From Comamonas koreensis (lineage in GTDB: Bacteria; Pseudomonadota; Gammaproteobacteria; Burkholderiales; Burkholderiaceae_C): a DNA stretch of 64,000 bases. Of this stretch, positions 1 through 8,885 are shown one piece after another. The translations under genes were made by a program, and so were the position numbers. How positions within the stretch are numbered: position 1 is the first letter of the stretch; each line of letters opens with the position of its first letter. A model generated the notes under the pieces. It was not told where the DNA came from and ran no database searches. It saw only the letters and a list, made by a program, of their open reading frames with translations. The stretch lies in NCBI RefSeq assembly GCF_021026195.1, contig NZ_JAJNCT010000004.1:1-64000 (forward strand), in the 5' to 3' direction.

Positions 1-3000
1 TTCGACGGGCAAAGCGGCTGCGCATCCACGGGCGCCAACAACTACCTGCGCGAGCGCCGGGTGTTTGAAGTCACCTACACCGACTGCAGAGGCAACGCCA
101 CCGTCACCCAGTACGACCTGCAAGGCAATGAACTCAGCCGCACCTTCAACGGCAAAAGGGCAGCCTCCAACCAATGGGACGGCGCTTACCAACAGAAGTA
201 CACCAACGCCCGGGGCTACAGCACCACCACGACCTACGACAGCAACTACCAACCGCTGCAAATCACCCACCCCGATGGCAGCGTGGAGAAGTACACGTAT
301 GAGCCCGTGTTTGGAAAACTGAGTAGTTTTGAAAATAGGATTGGAGTAATTAGCACATGGGAATATGACGAAAAAGGAAGGACTTCGAAATTCTTTGAGG
401 CTAAGGGTTCTCCAGTGGAGCGATCGACTGAGTATAACTACGATCTATATGGAAATATTTTATCAATAGATCTATTTTCCAAAATTCAAGATAAAAAAAT
501 AAACTTAAAAAAATTCCAATATGATAAAAATGGGCTTGTTTTAAGAAAATATAATATTAGTACAGGATGGACTAATATTGAATATGATCTGCTTGGTAAT
601 TTAAAATCTCAAGAAGATGCTCTGGGGTTTGTGGAAAAGTACTCTTATTTAGCGAATGGATTGGTAAGTACATTTGAAAATAAAAAAAATAATATTGCAT
701 CAGTTGATTATGATGCAGTGGGTAGGGTATTGAAGCTTAAGACATTTGATGGATCGTCTAAAGAATATAAATATAACGCCAGCGGTAAAATATTAAATAG
801 CACGGATTATAACGGTGGAGATTTTGAAAGGTTATACAATGAGACAGGGCTGCTTTCCGAAATAAAATCGCCTGAGGGTCTTGTCACATATTATAAATAT
901 GACAAAATGGGGCGTTTAATTGAAAAATCAGACTTGTCTGGCAATCAGATTTCATTTGATTATATATTGGCAGAAATTTCAGATGGTTCAAATTTAATAA
1001 AAAGTCGAATGTATCCTGCAGGCCTAAAAGATCTATACAAATATGATCAGCTTGGAAGAGTGGTGAGCACAATAAAAACTGACCACGACGGAGTTAGTTT
1101 TAATGTTGAAAGCATATATGATCCGCTTGGTCAAAAAATTCAAGAGATCGAGGATGGAGTGAGTTCGTACTGGAGATATGACGAGCTTGGAAGAAAAAAA
1201 TCCTACAAAGATAAAAATGGTTATATTTTAGAATATAAATATGACTCCCTTGATAATGTTGTAGAAGTAAAAGATTCCAGCGGTAATTCATATGGTTATG
1301 AATATAAAAACAATCTCTTGGTAAAGGAGTCAGGAGGGCATGGTATTTATATTTATGAATACGATGGGAAAGGTAGACTGGTTAAAAAGATTTTAAATAG
1401 CGATGAGTATATTGAATATGGATATGATCAATTGGATCAAAAAACTCATATCGGTTATTTCAATCAGAAGAAACCTCAAGAAAACTCGCTCTATGAAATT
1501 GATTTCGATGTAAATGGAAGAATGAAAAAATATCATAGATATGATTCCAGCGGCAATGTCTCCTTTGGAACGATTTATGCAAGAGACTTCAATGGGAATG
1601 TAATTTCAGAAAAGTCCACGTTTCACACTTCTGTAAAACCTATTGATATAAATATTGAAAACAAATTCGATAAAGATGGTAAATTAACTAGTTTGCAATA
1701 TCCTGATAAAACCTTTCAAACATACAAATACAGTAAAGAGTATTTGAGTCATATTTCTATTCCTGATGAAAAAGGTGGTATTCAGTGGTCCAATCATAGT
1801 TGGATGTATCCGCAAGTAATTAAATTTCCGGTTTTCGATGAAAAAATAACGTACGATGGTTTTTTTAGAACAAAAGAGAAATATTTGACTCAGGATGGAT
1901 CGGATTTAAAGATATTTTCGGATAGTTATCAATACAATGATGCTGGTTTAATTTCAAAAAAAGAGACAAAAATAGACTCAAATTCAATAAAAATTAGTGT
2001 TGCTAGTGCTTTTGAATATGATGATTCTATGAGAGTAATTTTCAATAAAATTAGTGAAGGTGGGAATCATTCTGAGACTTATAGCTATGATGGGCTGGGT
2101 AATATCGTAAGCAAATTCAACTCTTTGGGAACTATAAATTTCTCATATGGTGATTTTAATAAGCTGACGGGTTTTAAAGGTTATTCTTCAGCGGAAATAA
2201 GGAATAACGATTTCGGAGCAATCGAAGAAATAGAGAGTGCTGAAAAAACCCAGCGTCTAACATATGATGCGTCTTTAAGGTTAACTGGATATAGTGATAA
2301 TAATTTTAATTTCAAATATTATTATGATGTATTTGGCAGGAGAGTTGCCAAAATAGATAATTCTGGCAATCATGATACATATTATGTATATGCTAATGAT
2401 GAACTGATTGGAGAAATAAATTCGGCGGGAGTGCTTTTAAAGAAGTACGGTTGGGAGCCGAACAGAGCGTATGGAAGTAGTCTGCTATGGCAAGCCGATC
2501 TGGCTGATAATGGCTACAGCTATAGCTATTTTTCTAGGGAGAAAAATGGCATGCCAATTATCGCTTTTGACGAGAGCGGAAAGATTTCATGGAGTTTGAC
2601 AAGTACAAGTTTTGGCGAGGTCGAGGAAATTAATTTGAGTGGAGAATCCTTTAATTTTAGGGCTCCAGGACAATACTATGATAAAGAATCAGGGTTTTAT
2701 TATAATTACAATAGATATTATAGTCCGCAGCTAGGTCGCTATATTCAGCCTGATCCTATCGGTCTTGCTGATGGGCCAAATTTGTATTCGTATGCTAAAA
2801 ATGACCCTGTTAATAGTATCGATCCATATGGATTAGCTGCACAGCGCGAGTGTCCCGGGTGTACCCAACGAAGTGAAGTTCAATGCTGCTCAGATGCTGA
2901 AGCTGCCGGTTTTTATCAAAGCTCTAGAGGAACCGGCGTATTGCCTGGAGACGTTGAAGGCCTAGTAATTTGCTGCGATGGTAGCCAAGTTCCGTGTGCT

Positions 3001-3303
3001 AGAAGAAGAACAGATGAGATAGGGCATGAGGGTTATGATGCCGTGTATCACTGCACGCTGGAACATGAGAGAAGCCATATAGCTGATGGGATTACCAACT
3101 GTTCAGGTAAATGTGGTGAGCTTAAAGTTGGAGGGATGACAATAGATGATGTAAAAAAATCAGAATGTAGGGCATATGGTGTTGAATTCGCATGCCTAGA
3201 GAAGTATAAATGCAAGGCCGATTTTTGTATCGGTGCTCTTGAGAAAGCGAAAAGGCAGGCGAAATTTCGAGGGGAGTCTGCTTGTCGACAAGCCAATAGC
3301 TAA
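1..3303 (+). CDS. Rhs/YD-repeat polymorphic toxin, 3' part, with HExxH C-terminal domain
   Basis: Partial gene: the frame is open from base 1, so the start lies upstream. The visible 1100 codons are almost all YD repeats (G-rich and Y-rich, xxYDxxGR-type units), the encapsulating shell of Rhs toxins. The conserved Rhs boundary (GRYIQPDPIGL, then NDPVNSIDPYGL) ends near 2835. The remaining 155 codons form the variable tip. It is rich in cysteine and carries HERSH at 3064-3078, an HExxH zinc-peptidase motif, followed by a KSECRAYGVE segment that could supply a third metal ligand. I infer a secreted metalloprotease toxin. Base composition turns from GC-rich to AT-rich near 300, inside the repeat region, suggesting a replaced 3' segment. 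Secretion route (type VI or other) cannot be judged because the N-terminus is absent. Confidence 0.93.
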   Translation, partial: FDGQSGCASTGANNYLRERRVFEVTYTDCRGNATVTQYDLQGNELSRTFNGKRAASNQWDGAYQQKYTNARGYSTTTTYDSNYQPLQITHPDGSVEKYTYEPVFGKLSSFENRIGVISTWEYDEKGRTSKFFEAKGSPVERSTEYNYDLYGNILSIDLFSKIQDKKINLKKFQYDKNGLVLRKYNISTGWTNIEYDLLGNLKSQEDALGFVEKYSYLANGLVSTFENKKNNIASVDYDAVGRVLKLKTFDGSSKEYKYNASGKILNSTDYNGGDFERLYNETGLLSEIKSPEGLVTYYKYDKMGRLIEKSDLSGNQISFDYILAEISDGSNLIKSRMYPAGLKDLYKYDQLGRVVSTIKTDHDGVSFNVESIYDPLGQKIQEIEDGVSSYWRYDELGRKKSYKDKNGYILEYKYDSLDNVVEVKDSSGNSYGYEYKNNLLVKESGGHGIYIYEYDGKGRLVKKILNSDEYIEYGYDQLDQKTHIGYFNQKKPQENSLYEIDFDVNGRMKKYHRYDSSGNVSFGTIYARDFNGNVISEKSTFHTSVKPIDINIENKFDKDGKLTSLQYPDKTFQTYKYSKEYLSHISIPDEKGGIQWSNHSWMYPQVIKFPVFDEKITYDGFFRTKEKYLTQDGSDLKIFSDSYQYNDAGLISKKETKIDSNSIKISVASAFEYDDSMRVIFNKISEGGNHSETYSYDGLGNIVSKFNSLGTINFSYGDFNKLTGFKGYSSAEIRNNDFGAIEEIESAEKTQRLTYDASLRLTGYSDNNFNFKYYYDVFGRRVAKIDNSGNHDTYYVYANDELIGEINSAGVLLKKYGWEPNRAYGSSLLWQADLADNGYSYSYFSREKNGMPIIAFDESGKISWSLTSTSFGEVEEINLSGESFNFRAPGQYYDKESGFYYNYNRYYSPQLGRYIQPDPIGLADGPNLYSYAKNDPVNSIDPYGLAAQRECPGCTQRSEVQCCSDAEAAGFYQSSRGTGVLPGDVEGLVICCDGSQVPCARRRTDEIGHEGYDAVYHCTLEHERSHIADGITNCSGKCGELKVGGMTIDDVKKSECRAYGVEFACLEKYKCKADFCIGALEKAKRQAKFRGESACRQANS

Positions 3304-3306
3304 ATC

Positions 3307-3627
3307 ATGTTTTTATATATTATTTTGTTGTGCTCATTAGCATTATCTGGTTGCGCTGCGCGGGGTGTTGAACAATATCAACTATGCAATGATGTGAAAT
3401 TAGATGCTAAAATTGTGGAGCGTAAGGTATTTTCTGAATTAGATCAATATTGGAGGCGTGAAGTGAAATCCGTTTTTGATATTAATAACTATAGATATAG
3501 CGGCCTTGACTGTGTTGAGGGAGTGAATGTAATGATTTTTTGGGTTAAGCCACATGCAGGTCTTGGGCATTTTTTTGTCCAGTTAGATAAAGATCTGAGC
3601 ATTTTAGATGTGAGTGTGGGTAAATGA
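3307..3627 (+). CDS. Small lipoprotein, candidate immunity protein for the Rhs toxin
   Basis: 106 residues. The N-terminus is a short hydrophobic signal ending in the lipobox LSGC (Cys16), so the protein is probably lipid-anchored facing the periplasm. It begins three bases after the Rhs stop codon with no clear ribosome binding site, which suggests translational coupling. That is the classic place for the cognate immunity gene, and an exported immunity protein would fit a toxin acting in the periplasm. The mature part resembles the lipoprotein at 4280 by eye (C-x2-V-x-L/I-D-x-K-I near the start and a similar C-terminal strand pattern). It is AT-rich like the toxin tip. Immunity function is inferred from position only. 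Confidence 0.72.
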   Translation: MFLYIILLCSLALSGCAARGVEQYQLCNDVKLDAKIVERKVFSELDQYWRREVKSVFDINNYRYSGLDCVEGVNVMIFWVKPHAGLGHFFVQLDKDLSILDVSVGK

Positions 3628-4279
3628 ATTATTATGATTGAACTCTTATGAGGATCTCTAAGTGTATAGCCTCTTGCCATTATTTAATGAGATAGAATCT
3701 TGAGCATAAATTTTGCTGAGAAAGCGATTTTGTTAGAAGCCGCTGGATAGTTTTCTTCTGCAATCAAGTTCATAATCTTTCTGAAAGAGCCAAACTGTCC
3801 GAATTATTTGTCAAAATGCGTTTCGACATCCTGAATATTGCGGAATTCTTAAGTACAGGTATCGAGATAATTTCCAGTGCCGCATCGTTTAGCTCGTCGA
3901 GAGTTCTATGAGGTACTCTCCTGCTTTGCAAATTAAGATACTAGTTTCTGTCTGAAGCTAAGATAATAATCTTTAAAAATCGAAGAGTATTCGATAACAT
4001 TGGTTTGTTACTTGATTCGCCAATTTGGAATGACAAAGTATAAGTTTGAATTAAGCCAAATGCTCGATGAGGCGTATATCGGAGGAGCGATAAGCTCCAG
4101 TCGATGGTTGCAGCACTAATTATGGATAAATCTAAAAATGTGCTTAAGGAGAAAAGCGTAAGCATTTAAGGTGTCTAAAGCCAAGTTGGTGGTTTTGTTT
4201 TTCAGGTCTTTCATAATGCTTGAAGAGGGTGTTGTGTTTTTAATAATGCAAATCCAACTGCTTGTTAATATATAGTTTC
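3628..4279. other. Gene-poor AT-rich stretch, probably decayed coding remnants
   Basis: No intact gene with acceptable features was found in these 652 bases. Short coding-like fragments are visible but broken by stops. One is a plus-strand run starting MTKYKFELSQML at about 4032-4118; another follows in a different frame (4107-4166). A minus-strand open stretch lies at roughly 3770-3910. Composition matches the neighbouring AT-rich Rhs tip. The simplest reading is a former immunity or toxin-tip gene that has lost its frame. None of the fragments was recognised as a known family. Confidence 0.35.
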
Positions 4280-4576
4280 ATGATTAATTGGTTGTTTTTA
4301 ATACTCTTTTCATCTTCTCTCTTTGGGTGTACTTCTGTAGATAAATGTGATCCAGTGAGAATTGATAAAAAAATCGCGTTAGAAGTTTTTAATAATTATG
4401 GCCGTAATCGTGGTTTTGATCGAGATGTCGATCCTGATGAATTAACTGTTGATATAATGAGAGATGGTTGCGGATTTGTGGTGGCCTATGCCTTAATTCC
4501 AGCGCAACCAGGTGGCGAGTCGACTTTTCTGATTAATAATAAGCTGGAGGTTGTTCATGTGTATCGTGGGTTGTAA
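4280..4576 (+). CDS. Small lipoprotein, second candidate immunity protein
   Basis: 98 residues from ATG 4280; an upstream in-frame TTG at 4262 is less likely because the ATG opens directly into the signal peptide. The signal ends at LFGC (Cys17), a lipobox. The mature domain is about 80 residues with two further cysteines. By eye it matches the lipoprotein at 3307: both have C-x2-V-x-L/I-D-x-K-I followed by VF, and both end with a charged strand and a final V-x-x-G segment. It may be a paralogous or orphan immunity gene kept from an earlier toxin tip. Function is inferred from position. Confidence 0.65.
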   Translation: MINWLFLILFSSSLFGCTSVDKCDPVRIDKKIALEVFNNYGRNRGFDRDVDPDELTVDIMRDGCGFVVAYALIPAQPGGESTFLINNKLEVVHVYRGL

Positions 4577-4709
4577 ATTATGAAAAATAACAAATATCGG
4601 ATTGGTTTTATTTTTTTTTACGAATATTAATATTGCGAAATTATTAATTTTGCTCATTGGGAAAATTGATCTCAGAAATGATTGACTTTTGGCTAAGAAA
4701 TTGGTGCGA

Positions 4710-5159
4710 ATGCAATTCGGATTGATTATGATCTTTTGGGTTTTTGCGAAGGCTTTTGCTTCTTATCCTCCTGCCATAAATTTTTCCGATGTGGTTTGCA
4801 CTTCGGATGAAGTTGCGTTAGTGCAAGTGCATCGAAAAGTTTCTGAGGAAATTGAAGATTCTGTATATGACTTCACTGTAGTTAAAAACATAGTAGGCAA
4901 CTCTTCAAAATATTCAATGAGACTAAATGTAAAAAACGCTAATAATCCAGTTCCCACTGAAAGCCATTATGTTGTTTTCTTGAGGAAAGTTGGTGGGGAA
5001 TATTTCTTCTCTTATGGCTACTTAGGTATGTTTAACGTCTTGAATGTTAAAAGTATGTTTTTCGTAAAAAATAAATTTGACCAAGAGGTATATGATTTTT
5101 CTGGCTTTTATGAGAAGGTGAAAGCCGCTAAGCTTTTGTGCCCACAAAATGCTCGATGA
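4710..5159 (+). CDS. Exported protein of unknown function
   Basis: 149 residues from ATG 4710; a TTG at 4689 would add seven residues before a weaker signal. The N-terminus is a hydrophobic Sec-type signal ending near KAFA-SYPP. The mature protein has two cysteines near its ends (VVCTSD and LLCPQ), which could form a disulfide in the periplasm, and a beta-rich look with a YVVFLRKVGG segment. I do not recognise the family with certainty. It shares the AT-rich composition of the Rhs tip cassette and lies in the same orientation, so it may be cargo of the same acquisition. Confidence 0.6.
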   Translation: MQFGLIMIFWVFAKAFASYPPAINFSDVVCTSDEVALVQVHRKVSEEIEDSVYDFTVVKNIVGNSSKYSMRLNVKNANNPVPTESHYVVFLRKVGGEYFFSYGYLGMFNVLNVKSMFFVKNKFDQEVYDFSGFYEKVKAAKLLCPQNAR

Positions 5160-5236
5160 CAAAATTGGAGTTTGCTTTAGCAGTGATGATGAAATAGATA
5201 AATAAATGAGGAGAATCAAGACGTCAGAGGCACTGA

Positions 5237-5452
5237 ATGAGCGCTTATTCCGAATTGACATTTTTCAAAAGACTCCAGGTAGTCAGTGTGTTACATGCAT
5301 GTTTTCTATTAATTGTCTTTTTATGCGAGGCATTTTTAGGGTTTGAGTTAATAGCTTGGTGGATTGAATCCGCCTGGGCGAGATTCGCGATAACTATTTT
5401 TCTTTGGTTTGTTGGTCCCAAGATTATTGCTGTGCTGAACATCAAGGTGTAA
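5237..5452 (+). CDS. Small membrane protein of unknown function
   Basis: 71 residues with two clear hydrophobic segments, roughly residues 15-38 and 48-69, separated by a short charged turn (ESAWARF). A two-helix inner-membrane protein is likely. A weak purine-rich site (CAGAGG) lies about nine bases before ATG 5237. The gene is AT-rich and is the last one before the composition returns to the high GC of the chromosome. It could belong to the Rhs immunity cassette or be unrelated. A reverse-strand open frame covers nearly the same bases but has no support. Confidence 0.5.
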   Translation: MSAYSELTFFKRLQVVSVLHACFLLIVFLCEAFLGFELIAWWIESAWARFAITIFLWFVGPKIIAVLNIKV

Positions 5453-5986
5453 TTTGGGGCTCTCCCACATACCAGCGATGCTGCCTACAAAGTCATCGAC
5501 AGGCCTACGTACAAGGCTTTCACCATCTAGGATGCAGTTCGGGTGCTACCAGCTTGTAAAGCGTTTTTAGTGCGATGAAAGGGCCAGATGGGGATTGATA
5601 CCCAAATTCCGCGCTCACCCAACTTCAGCTCAAGCATGCGTCCCATCGCCGCTTCACCAAAGCGGATGAAGCACCCCCTTCCCCCTCTCCAACATTGACC
5701 CCAGCAGAGATCCAGCGCCGATCACAGCGAGCCCGCGTTAGAACCACCGCAAGGCACTCCAAAGAGCACCGCCTGAACAAGACCATCCTCGACTTCATCG
5801 GCCACCCCACCCATGTTTTCTGACGGAAGGCATCCCAGCCTGAGCGCTTAAGCCCCCCAGCACAGACTTCTCATATCCATATTTGAAATTCTTCGTGGTG
5901 CAAAGCCAGCCCGAAAGCTCCAATGGAGGCTTCGTTGCTGCTGCCGCCATGTGATGGCGCAGTCTTTACCTCCAGAAAGACGTCCC
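5453..5986. other. Gene-poor stretch between the Rhs cassette and the organosulfur island
   Basis: 534 bases where the composition returns to high GC. A plus-strand frame is open for about 70 codons after a stop near 5604 and ends at the stop near 5820 (ending NKTILDFIGHPTHVF), but it has no good start and no family I recognise; it may be the tail of a broken gene. The promoter of the following binding-protein gene should lie in 5820-5980, but I see no convincing -35/-10 pair or operator there. Confidence 0.35.
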
Positions 5987-6799
5987 ATGTTTCAGAGTTT
6001 CAAGCGTGTGCTGATCTCCGCTGCCATTGCTGTGGCGGTGCTGCCGGCTGTGGCGGCAGACAAGCTCAAGATCGCTGTCGTGCCCGGTGCCTATGCCGAT
6101 TCCATCAATGCGGCGGCCAAGGATGCCAAGGCCCAGGGGATCGATGTAGAGGTAATCGAGTTCACCGACTGGACCACGCCGAACGTGGCAGTCAACAACG
6201 GCGATATCGATATCAACTACTTCCAGCACCAGCCGTTTTTGGACAACGCCGTGAAGAAGAATGGCTACGCGCTGGCCAGCGCCGGCACTGGCATTCTGGC
6301 GAATGTGGGCCTGTATTCGCTCAAGCACAAGAACGTGGCCGATGTGCCCAACAACGGCAAGGTGGGCATTGCCAGTGACCCGGTCAACCAGGGCCGGGGC
6401 CTGTTGCTGCTGCAAAAGGTCGGGCTGATCACGCTCAAGCCGGGTGTTGGTTATCTGGGCTCCATCAACGACATTGCCAGCAACCCCAAGTCGCTGCGCT
6501 TTGTTGAGGTCGAAGGGCCGCAGCTGGTGCGCATCACCGGCGATGTGGATATTGCCCAGGGCTACCCGCACTTCATCGTGGCGGCCAAGGCCTTTGATCC
6601 ATCGAGCGGCCTGGCGTATTCGGGCATCGAGGACCAACAGTTCGCGATCCAGTTCGTGGTCAAGAAGGACCGGGTCAACGACCCGGTGGTGCAGAAGTTC
6701 ATCCGCATCTACCAGAACTCCGAGACCGTGCGCACGGTCAGCAAAAAGTCTTTCAGCAATGACGACCGGCTCTACACGCTGGCCTGGCTGAAGAAGTAA
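5987..6799 (+). CDS. MetQ/NlpA-family ABC substrate-binding protein (1 of 5)
   Basis: 270 residues from ATG 5987 (AGAAAGA just upstream); in-frame GTG and ATG codons at 5951/5954 precede the signal peptide and are less likely. A Sec signal ends near AVA-ADKLK with no lipobox, so it should be a free periplasmic protein, unlike classical MetQ. Family hallmarks are VVPGAYADS, EFTDWTTPN, INYFQHQPF and the SDPVNQGRGLLLLQ segment. The usual MetQ DY is DW here. The region that holds the methionine-binding Asn in MetQ reads FAIQFVV, without Asn. It is first in a run leading to MetN and MetI genes, so it should deliver a ligand to that transporter. The ligand is probably an organosulfur compound rather than methionine (inference). 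Confidence 0.9.
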   Translation: MFQSFKRVLISAAIAVAVLPAVAADKLKIAVVPGAYADSINAAAKDAKAQGIDVEVIEFTDWTTPNVAVNNGDIDINYFQHQPFLDNAVKKNGYALASAGTGILANVGLYSLKHKNVADVPNNGKVGIASDPVNQGRGLLLLQKVGLITLKPGVGYLGSINDIASNPKSLRFVEVEGPQLVRITGDVDIAQGYPHFIVAAKAFDPSSGLAYSGIEDQQFAIQFVVKKDRVNDPVVQKFIRIYQNSETVRTVSKKSFSNDDRLYTLAWLKK

Positions 6800-6851
6800 G
6801 CGCGGCGGATTACCGACCCCTTATCCCACAAGAAAAGCAAGCGAGAAAAAC

Positions 6852-7670
6852 ATGACGAACAAGATCAACAGACGCGTGGTGGCTGCAATTGCAGCAGCGG
6901 CCATGCTGGGAGGGTGGCAACTGGCGCAGGCAGCGGACAAGATCCGCGTTGCCTCCACACCAGGGGCCACGGCCGATGCCATCAAGGCGGTGATTGCCGA
7001 TGCCAAGAGCCAGGGCCTGGATGTGGAGCTGGTCGAGTTCACCGACTGGACGGTGCCCAACGAGGCCGTCAACAACGGCGATGTGGACCTGAACTTCTTT
7101 CAGCACCAGGCCTTTTTGAACAACGTCATCAAGGAGCGCGGCTACCAGCTCAAGTTTGTCGGCCTGGGCCTGCTGCAGAACATCGGCATCTACTCCGAGC
7201 GCTACCAGTCGCTGGCCGATGTGCCGGCCAAGGCCAAGGTCGCGATTGCCAATGACCCGGTCAACCAGGGCCGGGGCCTGGCGCTGCTGCAAAAGGCCGG
7301 CCTGATCCGTCTGCGCACCGGTGATGCGCCTGGCGCCACGGTGGCCGATGTCACCGACAACCCCAAGCAGCTGCGCTTCTACGAAGTCGAGGGCCCGCAG
7401 CTCATCCGTTCGCTGCCCGATGTGGACCTGGCCGTGCTCTGGCCGAGCTACTTTGTCAGCGCCGGCAAGAAGGAACAGGCCAGCAAGGCCCTGGCGTATT
7501 CGGGCATTGCAGACCGCTTCTATGCGATGGGCTTTGTCTCGCAGGCCAGCCGCGCCGACGACCCCAAGCTGCGCAAGTTTGTCCAGGTGTTCCAGAACTC
7601 TGCGGCAGTCAAGCAGGCCATCAGCCAGCAGTTCAACAACGACCCCAAGCTGTACACCTTGCCCTGGTAA
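6852..7670 (+). CDS. MetQ/NlpA-family ABC substrate-binding protein (2 of 5)
   Basis: 272 residues, paralogous to the gene 52 bases upstream. A Sec signal ends near LAQA-ADKIR, again without a lipobox cysteine. Hallmarks are STPGATADA, EFTDWTVPN, LNFFQHQAF and NDPVNQGRGLALLQ. It carries the DW variant of the MetQ DY motif. The second-domain ligand region (LWPSYFVSAG, then FYAMGFVS) differs from both MetQ and the first paralogue, which suggests a different ligand. It ends 24 bases before the ATPase gene, the usual order for a binding protein feeding its own transporter. Confidence 0.9.
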   Translation: MTNKINRRVVAAIAAAAMLGGWQLAQAADKIRVASTPGATADAIKAVIADAKSQGLDVELVEFTDWTVPNEAVNNGDVDLNFFQHQAFLNNVIKERGYQLKFVGLGLLQNIGIYSERYQSLADVPAKAKVAIANDPVNQGRGLALLQKAGLIRLRTGDAPGATVADVTDNPKQLRFYEVEGPQLIRSLPDVDLAVLWPSYFVSAGKKEQASKALAYSGIADRFYAMGFVSQASRADDPKLRKFVQVFQNSAAVKQAISQQFNNDPKLYTLPW

Positions 7671-7694
7671 GGGCAGCGACCGCAGGAGAAGCAC

Positions 7695-8885
7695 ATGGCC
7701 CTTTCAGCCGTATCCAATGTATTGCGCAGGCAGTTCCGCGCCGAGGCTGAGCCTGCGGCAGACGGCCGCAGTGTGCGGGTGAATGCGCCTGTATCGGCCT
7801 CCGCAGGCAGCCAGGGCCAGGCCCCAGCTGCGCCGCTGGGCACCGTGGTGTTCCGCGATCTGGGCAAGGTCTACCGCTCATCGGCGGGCGAGGTGCCTGC
7901 GCTGCAGAACATCACCCTGGACATTGCCGCCGGCAGCATCTTCGGCATCATCGGGCGCAGCGGCGCGGGCAAGTCCAGCCTGCTGCGCACCATCAACCGG
8001 CTGGAAGCGCCCAGCAGCGGCCAGGTGCTGGTCGATGGTGTCGACATCGGCACGCTGGATGAAGCCGGTCTGGTGCAGCTGCGCCGCCGCGTCGGCATGA
8101 TCTTTCAGCACTTCAACCTGCTGTCGGCCAAAACAGTGTTTGAGAATGTGGCCCTGCCGCTCAAGGTGGCCGGTGTGCCTGCCGCGCAGATCCAGCAGCG
8201 GGTGACCGAGCTGCTCGACCTGGTCGGCCTGCAGGACAAGCACAAGACCTACCCCAGCCGCCTCTCCGGCGGGCAAAAGCAGCGTGTGGGCATCGCCCGT
8301 GCGCTGGCTACCCGGCCCGAGATCCTGCTCTGCGACGAGGCCACCTCGGCGCTGGACCCGGAGACCACGCAGGCCATCCTGGCGCTGCTGCGCGATATCA
8401 ACCGCCGCCTGGGCATCACGGTGATCCTGATCACCCATGAGATGAGCGTGATCCGCGAGATTGCCGACCAGGTGCTGGTGCTGGAGAAGGGCGAGATTGC
8501 CGAGCTGGGCGAGGTCTGGCAGGTGTTTGGCAACCCGCGCCATGCCGCCACCCAGGCCTTGCTGGCACCGCTGCTCCATGGCGTGCCCGATGACTTGCAG
8601 CAGCGCCTGCAACCACAAGCGCCCGGCACCGGCCAATTTGAGCAAGTACTGCAGCTGGGCTACAGCGGGCATGACGGGCTGGAGCCGGACTTTCCCCGCA
8701 TTGCCGAGGCACTGGGCGCCAAGGTGCGCCTGCTGCACGGCGGTGTGGACCGCATCCAGGGCCATGCCCAGGGCCAGCTCATCATCGCCATCGATGGTGC
8801 TGCCGCCCGCAACGACTGGGCCGCGCTGACGCAAGGCCCCGCCACCATTGCACATGAAATCAGGGTACTGGGCTATGTTGTTTGA
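7695..8885 (+). CDS. metN: MetN-type ABC transporter ATPase with NIL domain
   Basis: 396 residues; supplies ATP hydrolysis for uptake with the adjacent permease. Walker [10 protein letters not shown] is at 87-95, the Q-loop Gln at about 138, the signature LSGGQ at 190-194, Walker B with DEA at 211-216, and the switch His at about 248. The last ~90 residues are a NIL domain, which in MetN binds methionine and inhibits transport. Compared with a usual MetN of about 343 residues, there is an extra N-terminal stretch of about 50 residues, rich in Ala and Ser and of no recognised fold. AGGAG lies six bases before ATG 7695. It is the only ATPase gene in a cluster with five binding proteins, so it probably serves several of them. 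Confidence 0.92.
   Translation: MALSAVSNVLRRQFRAEAEPAADGRSVRVNAPVSASAGSQGQAPAAPLGTVVFRDLGKVYRSSAGEVPALQNITLDIAAGSIFGIIGRSGAGKSSLLRTINRLEAPSSGQVLVDGVDIGTLDEAGLVQLRRRVGMIFQHFNLLSAKTVFENVALPLKVAGVPAAQIQQRVTELLDLVGLQDKHKTYPSRLSGGQKQRVGIARALATRPEILLCDEATSALDPETTQAILALLRDINRRLGITVILITHEMSVIREIADQVLVLEKGEIAELGEVWQVFGNPRHAATQALLAPLLHGVPDDLQQRLQPQAPGTGQFEQVLQLGYSGHDGLEPDFPRIAEALGAKVRLLHGGVDRIQGHAQGQLIIAIDGAAARNDWAALTQGPATIAHEIRVLGYVV

Noticed and set aside
3941-4165. Minus-strand open frame of 74 codons between the two lipoproteins
   Set aside because: Ser/Leu-rich translation without a start signal; plus-strand fragments in the same bases look more coding-like.
5625-5810. Minus-strand open frame of 61 codons in the gap before the organosulfur island
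   Set aside because: No ribosome site or recognisable feature; the composition alone explains it.
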